A stretch of DNA of 16,598 nt from Prevotella sp. UBA2755 (GCA_002353225.1 DEJF01000022.1:1-16598); one strand, 5' to 3'; shown: positions 8,565-15,444, counted from the first letter of the stretch. Translations and numbers: made by a program. Notes: generated from the letters alone by a model not told the origin.

Positions 8565-8867
8565 TCAACGTGACGTACCGAGTGCCTCTTCAATCTCTTT
8601 AGTGAGGCGGGCAAGAACATTATCATAGGGGGCAGTATCATTGTGAGAGCGCTCCTTCTGGTATAACAACGCGATATCAACCAGCGTCATCAACGAGATA
8701 AGATGTTCGCTCTTCCGACCTTTATACGCCTGAGCATAAGCATTATAGCGGTCGGTGATTAGTTTGGCTGCCGAGCGATAGAATTCCTCGTCCTCACGCT
8801 TTACCGTGACTTCGATTTCCTCATCGTAGACATGCAGCCTGATATGTAGTTTGTCTTGATCTGCCAT
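8565..8867 (-). CDS. zapA: Cell division protein ZapA
   Basis: 100 residues, the normal size for this family. The N-terminal half (LHIRLHVYDEEIEVTVKRED, about 7-26) forms the strand pair typical of ZapA. It is followed by a helical segment with YRSAAKLITDRYNAYAQ and a C-terminal coiled-coil helix (about 55-98). ZapA is a cytoplasmic protein that bundles FtsZ filaments and stabilises the division ring. It lies 14 bp after a small coiled-coil protein gene and 32 bp before rny, so the three are probably translated from one message. It starts at ATG 8867. Confidence 0.93.
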   Translation of the reverse strand: MADQDKLHIRLHVYDEEIEVTVKREDEEFYRSAAKLITDRYNAYAQAYKGRKSEHLISLMTLVDIALLYQKERSHNDTAPYDNVLARLTKEIEEALGTSR

Positions 8868-8881
8868 GTTGCTTGTTTTCC

Positions 8882-9181
8882 CTATTGTTCTTCGTCACTG
8901 AGGATTGCAATGCACTTATTGACATCCCGTATGAGCCTCGACAACCGTTCCTTGGCACCATCCAGGTCACCATCGGTAATTTCAATCATCTTAGCCATCT
9001 TGAGTGAGTGATAGTCATTCTGCCCTTGTTCCAACTTTTCCTGCAGTTGCTTAATGTCCTGCTCGTTCTTCTCAATCATCGCGTAAAGGTCAGCGTTCTC
9101 CTTCTTCAGTTCTTGAAAACGGAGAATCATCTGCCTCATCCGAGTCTCGAAAGCGGTTATCGTTTTCTCATTAGGTGTCAT
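8882..9181 (-). CDS. Small coiled-coil protein upstream of zapA
   Basis: 99 residues from ATG 9181 (MTPNEKTITAFE). A TTG two codons further upstream (9187) would extend it to 101 residues but is less likely, since an ATG is available and the predicted transcript start is near 9198. The protein is almost wholly helical. Residues about 8-60 (RMRQMILRFQELKKENADLY and onward) have strong heptad character, then a short Gly/Asp break (ITDGDLDG), then a second helix. It has no signal peptide or membrane segment. Its position directly before zapA suggests a division-ring partner, perhaps playing a ZapB-like role. That is inference from context and coiled-coil nature, not homology. Confidence 0.82.
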   Translation of the reverse strand: MTPNEKTITAFETRMRQMILRFQELKKENADLYAMIEKNEQDIKQLQEKLEQGQNDYHSLKMAKMIEITDGDLDGAKERLSRLIRDVNKCIAILSDEEQ

Positions 9182-9201
9182 TCCCAACTCACTTTATTCT
9201 A

Positions 9202-9209
9202 CAAAGGTA
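9202..9209 (-). promoter_or_regulatory. -7 element upstream of the coiled-coil/zapA/rny operon
   Basis: TACCTTTG on the minus strand (9209-9202), matching TAnnTTTG. No TTTG was found at the expected -33 distance, so this is a one-element call. Predicted start near 9198 gives a leader of about 17 nt to ATG 9181. Confidence 0.55.
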
Positions 9210-9257
9210 GTATATTTTTCGTTATTGTATCCCCTTTTAGCGGATATTTAACGTTTT

Positions 9258-9890
9258 TTATTTCGTATCTGTATCTGCTGGGCGTTTCTCCTTCTTGGCA
9301 AGCATGACTACTTTATACACGAAATCAGTAATCCACTGCTGGGAGAAACCCAGTTTCTGGTCGTATTGGCGAATAGCCACAACGGTCTTCATCACACCGG
9401 CATCCGTAAAGTCGTTCTTGTTGAAAATATCATTCACCGTCTTCTCCGTCATCGTATAGATTGCCTTCTTGAAGAAACTGGGCATACGGAGTTTGAACTT
9501 CATCAGATTACCAGTCAGCATCATCAGATCCTGCGAGAAGGCAGAGAACTGAATCATATAGGTCTGAATATCCTGCGGTTTCTTGCAACGCTTACGGATG
9601 CTCTGGTCTATCTCTTTCGTGAAGTCATCACTCATACCATAAATCTCCTTAAGCATCTTCTTACAACGCGCCTTCTCAGCCAAACCAAGTTTGTTATTCT
9701 GGGTCGGTACGTGCAAGGTTGCCTTAAACACTCTCAAATCAGGCAACGCTGCCATATTGGTGATACCAAGGTCGGATGCCATCACTGATTGAAAATATAC
9801 ACGAATAAGGGTCATGAAATCCTCCATGCCACCCGTTTTCTGTTGTCCTTCGTCGTCCTTGCGACCGAATAGTTTTGAAAAGAATCCCAT
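9258..9890 (-). CDS. Hypothetical cytoplasmic protein
   Basis: 210 residues; family not recognised. There is no signal peptide or transmembrane stretch. The N-terminus (MGFFSKLFGRKDDEG) is a short amphipathic basic-aromatic segment that could touch the membrane surface, followed by a flexible Gly/Gln-rich linker (about 15-22). The rest is predicted mainly helical and rich in Lys, Met and Phe. A Lys/Arg/Cys cluster occurs at CKKMLKEIYG and IRKRCKKPQD (about 75-105). The gene has its own upstream -7 element and is divergent from rfbA. It ends 70 bp before the coiled-coil/zapA operon on the same strand, so some read-through into that operon is possible. A clean start, codon use like its neighbours and its length make it a real gene. 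Confidence 0.8.
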   Translation of the reverse strand: MGFFSKLFGRKDDEGQQKTGGMEDFMTLIRVYFQSVMASDLGITNMAALPDLRVFKATLHVPTQNNKLGLAEKARCKKMLKEIYGMSDDFTKEIDQSIRKRCKKPQDIQTYMIQFSAFSQDLMMLTGNLMKFKLRMPSFFKKAIYTMTEKTVNDIFNKNDFTDAGVMKTVVAIRQYDQKLGFSQQWITDFVYKVVMLAKKEKRPADTDTK

Positions 9891-9911
9891 AATATTTTGA
9901 ATTTAACGGTG

Positions 9912-9919
9912 CAAAGGTA
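9912..9919 (-). promoter_or_regulatory. -7 element for the hypothetical gene at 9258-9890
   Basis: TACCTTTG on the minus strand (9919-9912). The expected -33 position falls in the AT-rich tandem repeat and shows no TTTG. Predicted leader is about 18 nt to ATG 9890. Confidence 0.55.
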
Positions 9920-9926
9920 CTAAATA

Positions 9927-9954
9927 ATTCATAATTCATAGTTCATAATTCATA
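9927..9954. repeat. Four tandem copies of a 7-bp AT-rich unit
   Basis: ATTCATA at 9927-9933 and 9934-9940, GTTCATA at 9941-9947, ATTCATA at 9948-9954. The array sits between the -7 elements of two divergent genes, where both -33 elements would be expected. A change in copy number would alter promoter spacing or strength. Confidence 0.85.
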
Positions 9955-9963
9955 AATATTTTA

Positions 9964-9971
9964 TAACTTTG
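9964..9971 (+). promoter_or_regulatory. -7 element for rfbA
   Basis: TAACTTTG at 9964-9971 fits TAnnTTTG. No TTTG lies 19-21 bp upstream, because the repeat array occupies that place. Predicted leader is about 26 nt to ATG 10001. Confidence 0.55.
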
Positions 9972-10000
9972 CCATCAAAATCAAATAAAACAGGATTATT

Positions 10001-10873
10001 ATGAAAGGAATCGTATTAGCAGGTGGCAGCGGCACACGCCTCTACCCCATCACAAAAGGAATCAGCAAGCAACTGATTCCCATCTTCGACAAGCCTATGA
10101 TCTACTACCCGATCTCCGCCCTGATGCTTGCCGGTATTCGTGAAATACTGATTATCTCTACCCCTTATGACCTACCTGGTTTCAAGAGACTGCTGGGTGA
10201 CGGTTCTGAGTTGGGCGTACGTTTCGAGTATGCGGAACAGCCGTCGCCAGATGGACTTGCCCAGGCTTTTATCATTGGTGAGAAATTCATTGGCGACGAC
10301 TGTGCGTGCTTGGTACTGGGGGACAATATTTTCTACGGAAGTGGTTTCACTGGACTTCTGAGGCAGAGTGTGGAGAATGCCGAGAAACACGGACAGGCAA
10401 CTGTTTTCGGCTATTACGTAAACGACCCGGAGCGATACGGTGTCGCCGAGTTTGACGCTGACGGTAACTGCTTGAGCATCGAGGAGAAACCCGCCAAGCC
10501 CAAGTCCAACTATGCGGTTGTTGGTCTTTACTTCTACCCCAACAGCGTGGTTGAGATTGCCAAGAACATCAAACCCAGTGCGCGTGGAGAACTGGAGATC
10601 ACCACGGTCAACCAAGAATACCTGAAACAGAAGAACCTGAAGGTGCAGACCCTTCAACGCGGTTTCGCATGGCTCGACACAGGAACCCACGATTCCCTGT
10701 CCGAGGCATCCACCTTTATTGAGGTAATCGAGAAACGCCAAGGTTTGAAAGTCGCCTGCTTGGAGGAGATTGCTTTCAAGCGGGGCTGGATATCTAAAGA
10801 ACAACTTCGAAAAGTTGCCGAGCCTATGGCAAAGAACGATTACGGGAAATACCTGCTACAGTTAGCAGAATAA
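10001..10873 (+). CDS. rfbA: Glucose-1-phosphate thymidylyltransferase
   Basis: 290 residues, the normal length of RfbA/RmlA. It opens with the nucleotidyltransferase signature LAGGSGTRLYP (about 6-16). ISKQLIPIFDKPMIYYP (about 21-37) follows, with the phosphate-contacting Lys, then the metal-binding LGDNIFYG (about 106-113), EEKP (about 161-164) and GFAWLDTGTHDSL (about 221-233). It joins dTTP and glucose-1-phosphate to give dTDP-glucose and pyrophosphate, the first step to dTDP-rhamnose and related sugars for surface polysaccharide. It is cytoplasmic. The other pathway genes (rfbB, C, D) are not in this window. It stands alone here, with its own promoter element and a strong terminator directly after the stop. 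Confidence 0.96.
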   Translation: MKGIVLAGGSGTRLYPITKGISKQLIPIFDKPMIYYPISALMLAGIREILIISTPYDLPGFKRLLGDGSELGVRFEYAEQPSPDGLAQAFIIGEKFIGDDCACLVLGDNIFYGSGFTGLLRQSVENAEKHGQATVFGYYVNDPERYGVAEFDADGNCLSIEEKPAKPKSNYAVVGLYFYPNSVVEIAKNIKPSARGELEITTVNQEYLKQKNLKVQTLQRGFAWLDTGTHDSLSEASTFIEVIEKRQGLKVACLEEIAFKRGWISKEQLRKVAEPMAKNDYGKYLLQLAE

Positions 10874-10911
10874 GTCAAAGAGCAGCGAAAAGGCTGCTCT
10901 TTGGCGTTTTT
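10874..10911 (+). terminator. Intrinsic terminator after rfbA
   Basis: CAAAGAGCAGC (10876-10886) pairs perfectly with GCTGCTCTTTG (10893-10903) around a 6-nt loop. A G-C and a wobble pair extend the base to 10874/10905. A run of five T follows at 10907-10911. It begins one base after the TAA stop. Confidence 0.93.
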
Positions 10912-10943
10912 ACCTTCCTTTTTGTCACTTTTTCTCAATTTTA

Positions 10944-10975
10944 TTTGGTGAAAAGAATTTATTTACTTACTTTTG
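10944..10975 (+). promoter_or_regulatory. Bacteroidetes-type promoter for the ECF sigma factor gene
   Basis: TTTG (10944-10947), 20-bp spacer, TACTTTTG (10968-10975): both elements of the primary-sigma promoter at standard spacing. Predicted transcript start is near 10979, leaving an AT-rich leader of about 78 nt before ATG 11057, in which no strong stem-loop was seen. Confidence 0.75.
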
Positions 10976-11056
10976 CAACCGAAATATAAATATTGTTAAT
11001 AATTTAAACTGATTGCCTATCGAACAAACTTCTACTTCAATTTAAAACATTAAAGT

Positions 11057-11656
11057 ATGAAGACATATGCGAACCGCACTGATGAGGAACTTGCCCTCCT
11101 CTACACAGCGGGAGATAATAAGGCTTTTGATGAGTTATTAGCAAGAAACCAGCAGAAGTTGTTTAATTATATCCTTTTCGTAGTACGCGATCAGGACTTG
11201 GCGAATGATATATTCCAAGACACCTTCATCAAGGTCATTACCAAATTACAAGACGGTAAATACTCTGATTCCGGAAAGTTCTCATTCTGGCTGACACGTA
11301 TTGCCCACAACGTCATCATTGACAAGTTCCGTCGAACCAAAAGCGAGCATATCATTGAGCCCAATGCCGACAATGACCTTAGTCATCTGAGCAACGACGG
11401 TCTGACAGAAGGGAATCGTGAGAACGAGTATGTCAACACACAAATCATGGATGACGTACGCCACCTGATGGAGACACTTCCCCCCACTCAAAGAGAAGTC
11501 GTCTACATGCGATACTACCAGGAATTATCATTCAAGGAAATCGCCGAACTCACTGGAGTGAGCATCAACACCTCCTTAGGTCGGATGCGCTATGCCCTCA
11601 TCAACATGCGTCGCATGGCGAAACAACACCAGATATTTCTGGACATGGAACTTTAA
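11057..11656 (+). CDS. ECF (sigma-70 family group 4) RNA polymerase sigma factor
   Basis: 199 residues, typical for an ECF sigma factor. Region 2 covers about residues 25-95: the core-binding and -10 recognition helices, with DIFQDTFIKV (51-60) and FWLTRIAHNVIIDKFRR (77-93). An acidic linker follows (about 95-128). Region 4 covers about 137-188, with LPPTQREVVYMRYYQELSFK and a helix-turn-helix containing SFKEIAELTGVSINTSLGRM. No anti-sigma gene adjoins it: the downstream gene is convergent and the upstream one is rfbA. Any control must therefore be transcriptional or encoded elsewhere. It has its own primary-type promoter. The TAA stop overlaps the stop of rpe on the other strand. Which stress or regulon it serves cannot be read here. 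Confidence 0.93.
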   Translation: MKTYANRTDEELALLYTAGDNKAFDELLARNQQKLFNYILFVVRDQDLANDIFQDTFIKVITKLQDGKYSDSGKFSFWLTRIAHNVIIDKFRRTKSEHIIEPNADNDLSHLSNDGLTEGNRENEYVNTQIMDDVRHLMETLPPTQREVVYMRYYQELSFKEIAELTGVSINTSLGRMRYALINMRRMAKQHQIFLDMEL

Positions 11657-12300
11657 AGGTTCCTTAACTCCTTGATGACTTGCTCTGGACTGGAAGCCTT
11701 GAACACATAACTTCCACTGACAAGTACGTCTACTCCCGCCTTTACCAAGCGAGGAGCGGTCTCTGCCTGTACACCACCATCCACTTCTATCAAGGTTTTG
11801 TAGCCGCCCTCATCAATCATCCGACGCAGTCGTTGTACTTTCTGAATGGTATTCTCAATGAACTTCTGTCCGCCGAAGCCTGGATTCACACTCATCAGCA
11901 GTACCATATCGACATCCCCAAGGATATCCTCCAGCATACTGACAGGTGTTGCAGGATTCAGTGTCACGCCAGCCTTCATACCAGCGTCATGGATTTCCTG
12001 AACAGTACGATGCAGATGATCACATGCCTCCCAATGCACGTTCATCATCATAGCACCTAACTTTGCCGTCTGTTTGATATACCGTTCAGGATGCACAATC
12101 ATATAATGCACATCCAACGGTTTCTTACACAATGAGGCTACTGCCTCTAATACGGGGAAACCGAATGAGATATTAGGTACAAACACACCATCCATCACAT
12201 CCAGATGAAGCCAATCGGCATCACTACGGTTAATCATTTCGATGTCGGTGTCGAGATGCAAGAAGTCGGCAGCGAGCAATGAAGGAGATACTTTCGTCAT
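11653..12300 (-). CDS. rpe: Ribulose-phosphate 3-epimerase
   Basis: 215 residues, the usual TIM-barrel length. Metal and catalytic residues are in place: SPSLLAADF at the N-terminus, WLHLDVMDG (His32, Asp34), DVHYM (His65), and IEVDGGV (Asp174, general acid/base). The flexible phosphate loop NPGFGGQKF is at about 139-147. It interconverts ribulose-5-phosphate and xylulose-5-phosphate in the pentose phosphate pathway, in the cytoplasm. It is preceded by a 43-codon ORF ending 10 bp upstream, and beyond that by fmt. No separate promoter was seen, so it is probably the end of the tsaC-clc-fmt operon. Its TAA stop shares bases TTAA with the stop of the convergent sigma factor gene, and there is no terminator between them. 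Confidence 0.96.
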   Translation of the reverse strand: MTKVSPSLLAADFLHLDTDIEMINRSDADWLHLDVMDGVFVPNISFGFPVLEAVASLCKKPLDVHYMIVHPERYIKQTAKLGAMMMNVHWEACDHLHRTVQEIHDAGMKAGVTLNPATPVSMLEDILGDVDMVLLMSVNPGFGGQKFIENTIQKVQRLRRMIDEGGYKTLIEVDGGVQAETAPRLVKAGVDVLVSGSYVFKASSPEQVIKELRNL

Positions 12301-12310
12301 TTTTCTTTCT

Positions 12311-12442
12311 TTAATTCAGACCTTGTACCATAAAGGTGTTGTCTGCTTGTTTTATTGTTCTGTACATACGAGCCATTTGCTTGATAAACAAGATGGTTGA
12401 CTCACGAGGCTGAATTAAGTTTTCTTGAGTAGAAATTTGCAT
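12311..12442 (-). CDS. Small 43-residue protein between fmt and rpe
   Basis: ATG at 12442 to TAA at 12311, beginning MQISTQENLIQPRESTILFI and ending MVQGLN. It fills most of an otherwise unexplained 213-bp gap and stops 10 bp before the rpe ATG, spacing typical of operon neighbours. The centre (STILFIKQMARMYRTIKQ, about residues 15-32) is an amphipathic basic helix with no membrane segment. The layout, Pro then a helix of the form x-I-x-F-I-x-x-x-A-R-x-Y, resembles short uncharacterised proteins common in Bacteroidales. That resemblance is from memory and not checked. No function can be assigned. Its length is below common gene-calling cut-offs, so it may be missing from annotation. Confidence 0.6.
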   Translation of the reverse strand: MQISTQENLIQPRESTILFIKQMARMYRTIKQADNTFMVQGLN

Positions 12443-12513
12443 AGGCAATATATTTAAATGTTCCTACTTTTGAAACGAACAGCCTGATTGATTTATTTCA
12501 CTATTAACATTAT

Positions 12514-13530
12514 TTATTTTATTGTATACGACTCTATGTCTTTCATCCCATTGAGGAAATCACGTGCAGCCATACGTTTTTTGCCAGCAAGTTGCAACTC
12601 GTCAATGGCAAGCCACTCGTCTGCGGCAGCCACCATCAATGTCTTCCCTTCTATGGAGATACATCCTTTCTCTACAGTTGTCTTAAGCCCAGTCTTACGG
12701 GTCTTGAAGATTTTCAGGACGGTCTCTTTCCCATCTGAGGCGATCAATGTAGTCCATGCCCCTGGATAGGGACTCAGTCCACGAATGAAGTCATATACTT
12801 GCTTTGCCGTCTTCGACCAATCAATCTCACAGGTCTCCTTGAAGATTTTAGGAGCAGGATGAAGTGAAGAATGAAAGGCTACGGGTAGGCGACCTTCGGT
12901 CGGGAATGGAGTGAAGAGGGATGAATCGTCTTGTGCCACCGTTTCCGGACGACCGTTAGCGGTGATAATACGTTCTAAGGTTTGCAGACAGATGTCTGCG
13001 CCAAGAAACATCAAACCGTCATAGACATATTCCACGTCAGCATCGTCGGGGATATCAAAAGGTAGTTGCATGATGATGCGACCTGTATCAATGTCATGAT
13101 CGAGGAAAAAGGTGGTCACACCCGTCTGTGTCTCTCCATTTATGACTGCCCAATTGATAGGGGCGGCACCACGATACTGGGGTAACAAGGCGGCATGCAC
13201 ATTGAAAGTGCCATACTCAGGCATTGCCCATACGACTTCTGGCAGCATACGGAAAGCCACCACCACTTGCAGGTTTGCCTGATAAGAGCGTAACTGCTCC
13301 ACAAACTCCGGGTCTTTCATTTTCTCGGGTTGTAACACGGGGAGTCCTTTCTCCAAGGCATACTGCTTAACGGCTGATGGTTGTAACACCGAGCCGTGTC
13401 GCCCTACGGGTTTGTCTGGCTGTGTCACTACCGCCACCACATGATAGTCATTCTCCACCAAAGCCTTTAGCGTCTCAACCGCAAACTCCGGTGTTCCCAT
13501 AAATATGATTCGTAAATCGTCCTTCGTCAT
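12514..13530 (-). CDS. fmt: Methionyl-tRNA formyltransferase
   Basis: 338 residues, slightly longer than the Escherichia coli enzyme (about 315). The N-terminal formyltransferase domain starts IIFMGTPEFAVETL. It carries the catalytic triad: Asn110 and His112 in FNVHAALLPQYRGAAPI, and Asp148 in DHDIDTG. The C-terminal tRNA-binding domain begins near residue 220, with YDFIRGLSPYPGAWT conserved. It transfers a formyl group from 10-formyl-tetrahydrofolate to Met-tRNA(fMet) for translation initiation. It lies 86 bp after the ClC gene and 71 bp before the 43-codon ORF, all on one strand, and no intervening intrinsic terminator with a T run was seen, so co-transcription is likely. Confidence 0.97.
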   Translation of the reverse strand: MTKDDLRIIFMGTPEFAVETLKALVENDYHVVAVVTQPDKPVGRHGSVLQPSAVKQYALEKGLPVLQPEKMKDPEFVEQLRSYQANLQVVVAFRMLPEVVWAMPEYGTFNVHAALLPQYRGAAPINWAVINGETQTGVTTFFLDHDIDTGRIIMQLPFDIPDDADVEYVYDGLMFLGADICLQTLERIITANGRPETVAQDDSSLFTPFPTEGRLPVAFHSSLHPAPKIFKETCEIDWSKTAKQVYDFIRGLSPYPGAWTTLIASDGKETVLKIFKTRKTGLKTTVEKGCISIEGKTLMVAAADEWLAIDELQLAGKKRMAARDFLNGMKDIESYTIK

Positions 13531-13532
13531 TC

Positions 13533-13573
13533 CTTCAATTTTTCAACTCTTCAATTTTTCAATCCTTCAATTC
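13533..13573. repeat. Tandem 16-bp repeats between clc and fmt
   Basis: CTTCAATTTTTCAACT (13533-13548) and CTTCAATTTTTCAATC (13549-13564) differ at two positions. A third partial copy, CTTCAATTC, starts at 13565. On the minus strand this places A-rich repeated sequence immediately upstream of the fmt start codon. Confidence 0.8.
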
Positions 13574-13578
13574 TTTTA

Positions 13579-13609
13579 GTCGCTTCGCTTTGTAAAAGCG
13601 TCTTACGAC
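13579..13609. other. Imperfect stem-loop in the clc-fmt spacer
   Basis: CGCTTT (13586-13591) pairs with AAAGCG (13595-13600) around GTA. GTCG (13579-13582) pairs with CGAC (13606-13609) beyond an internal loop. On the minus strand it follows the ClC stop codon by 7 bp but has no T run after it, so it is more likely an mRNA 3'-end or processing structure than a terminator. Confidence 0.45.
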
Positions 13610-13616
13610 GATTACT

Positions 13617-15428
13617 TCAATCCTGGCTAAAATCATGCACCATCTTTCGATAGGCACTATACATTCGTTTCCGGGAGATATACCCTTTCAGGTGTCTTTC
13701 CTCATCAAGCACAGGAAGCCAGTCTGCCTGAGTCCGCTCAAAAGTACGCATCACCTCCGTCATCGAGGTACCATCATCCAACACTGCGGCAGGAGCCGTC
13801 ATCAACTGGCTCGCTTTGAAATGATGGTATAACTCCGTACGGAACACGACATGGCGTATCTTGACGATATTGATCTCTCCCAACAGACTGCCAGCGGCAT
13901 CCACGACAGGCAGGACACTATGACGTGAACGGCTGATCTTATGCACCATCTGTCCCAGTTCCATATCCGCATCCACACCCTGATAGTCACGGTCAATGAC
14001 GGAGTCAAGACTCATCAAGGTCAGTACGGCATGGTCGGTATGATGGGTAATGAGTTTCCCTTGTCGTGCCAGTCGCATACCATAAATACTATGTGGCTCA
14101 AAGATGATAATCGTGAGATAAGCAAATACTGACACTATCATCAATGGCATAAAGAGATTATATCCACTGGTTATCTCCGCTATCAGGAAGATACCCGTTA
14201 ACGGAGCATGCATCACACCCGACATCACACCTGCCATTCCCAACAAAGCAAAGTTCTTCTCGGGAACATAAACACCTATCTGGTTCATATTCCACAAACG
14301 AGAGAACAGAAAGCCTGTGAAACAACCGATAAACAAAGAAGGAGCAAATGTACCGCCACAACCGCCACCACCATTAGTAGCACTGGTGGCAAACACTTTC
14401 GTAAAGAGCACCAAGGCAAGATAACCTATCAGAAACTCTTGGTGACCATAGAACAGTGAGTTGTCCAATATCTGGTTCCAGTCTGCCTCCGTCTTTCCAT
14501 TCAGCAGCAGGTTAATAGCATGATAACCTTCTCCGTACAACGACGGAAAGAGGAATATCAACGTACTCAAGATAGCACCTCCTATCATCAGACGTACATA
14601 AGGCTTGTCCTTAAAACGGGCAAACATATCCTCACAAGCATTCATCGTCCGGATGAAATAGAGACTTACCAATCCGCAACTGATACCTAAGAGGATAGTG
14701 GCAGGAACACGCTGGACGGTCCAGTCGGAGTCAAGATGGAAAGTAAACAACACCGCATTACCACTGAAGATATAAGTAAAACAGGTCGCCGTGACACAAG
14801 AGACGAGGATGGGCAACAATGATGCCATGGTCAAATCGATCATCAACACCTCCAAGGTGAATACCAATCCTGCTATCGGTGCTTTAAAGATACCGGCAAT
14901 CGCTCCAGCGGCACCACAACCGACAAGGGTCATCAGGGTCTTGTTGTCGAGTTTAAACAACTGTCCTAAATTCGAGCCAATGGCAGAACCCGTCAAGACA
15001 ATAGGTGCCTCGGCACCCACAGAGCCGCCAAAGCCGATGGTGATGGCGGAGGCAATGACACTCGACCAAGTATTATGTGCCTTTAATCGTGATTTCTTCG
15101 ATGAGATAGCATAAAGGATACGGGTAATACCGTGCGAGATATTATCCTTAACAATATAGCGCACAAACAGGGACGTCAGGTAGATACCAATAACAGGATA
15201 AACCAGATAGAGCCAGTTGTAACTCGTGGTAGAGAATTGTCCTGTCAGCAAGGCAACGATCTGGTTAATCATTCCATGTAACACAAAGGCTGCCACAGCA
15301 GAGAATAAGCCTACAAAGAAAGCAAGAACAAGTAAGAACATCCTGTCACTCACATGCTCTACCCGCCATTCATGCAATCGCTGCAACCATGTCAGTTCTT
15401 CTGTTTCTCCTATTGGTTGATAATCCAT
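13617..15428 (-). CDS. ClC-family chloride channel/transporter with two CBS domains
   Basis: 603 residues from ATG 15428; a TTG one codon earlier (15431) is an unlikely alternative. About ten hydrophobic segments span residues 30-445. ClC signatures: GFGGSVGAEAPIVLTG, whose Glu140 matches the external gating glutamate of the G-x-E-x-P motif; FKAPIAGLVFTLEV (182-195); GGGGCGGTFAPSLFIG (353-368); and MHAPLTGIFLIAE. The cytoplasmic tail has two CBS domains (about 472-530 and 542-598) that may bind adenine nucleotides. In the E. coli antiporter the second proton-path residue is the second Glu of FIIEE. Here the matching residue appears to be Val194 (FTLEV), so coupling to protons may be altered. 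It is an inner-membrane protein starting 16 bp after tsaC, in the same operon. Confidence 0.93.
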   Translation of the reverse strand: MDYQPIGETEELTWLQRLHEWRVEHVSDRMFLLVLAFFVGLFSAVAAFVLHGMINQIVALLTGQFSTTSYNWLYLVYPVIGIYLTSLFVRYIVKDNISHGITRILYAISSKKSRLKAHNTWSSVIASAITIGFGGSVGAEAPIVLTGSAIGSNLGQLFKLDNKTLMTLVGCGAAGAIAGIFKAPIAGLVFTLEVLMIDLTMASLLPILVSCVTATCFTYIFSGNAVLFTFHLDSDWTVQRVPATILLGISCGLVSLYFIRTMNACEDMFARFKDKPYVRLMIGGAILSTLIFLFPSLYGEGYHAINLLLNGKTEADWNQILDNSLFYGHQEFLIGYLALVLFTKVFATSATNGGGGCGGTFAPSLFIGCFTGFLFSRLWNMNQIGVYVPEKNFALLGMAGVMSGVMHAPLTGIFLIAEITSGYNLFMPLMIVSVFAYLTIIIFEPHSIYGMRLARQGKLITHHTDHAVLTLMSLDSVIDRDYQGVDADMELGQMVHKISRSRHSVLPVVDAAGSLLGEINIVKIRHVVFRTELYHHFKASQLMTAPAAVLDDGTSMTEVMRTFERTQADWLPVLDEERHLKGYISRKRMYSAYRKMVHDFSQD

Positions 15429-15444
15429 CAATGCCTAATACCTA

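Noticed and set aside
7714..8628. 304-codon plus-strand open frame opposite rny
   Set aside because: It is the antisense shadow of the RNase Y coiled coil, whose Glu/Gln/Lys codons read as Leu/Phe on the other strand. The opposite strand encodes a complete, motif-bearing RNase Y.
9188..9257. Terminator between the 210-aa gene and the coiled-coil/zapA operon
   Set aside because: Only a 5-bp TATCC/GGATA stem with a 9-nt loop and no T run on the minus strand was found, which is too weak to call.
10172..10804. 210-codon minus-strand open frame inside rfbA
   Set aside because: It lies wholly within a well-supported RfbA frame on the plus strand, has no promoter and shows no recognisable motif.
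12465..12472. TACTTTTG on the plus strand, resembling a -7 element
   Set aside because: There is no TTTG at the right spacing and only antisense sequence of fmt lies downstream, so it is probably a chance match.
13533..13573. CRISPR-like array
   Set aside because: The units are directly abutting, only 16 bp long, AT-rich and without spacers, so they are simple tandem repeats.
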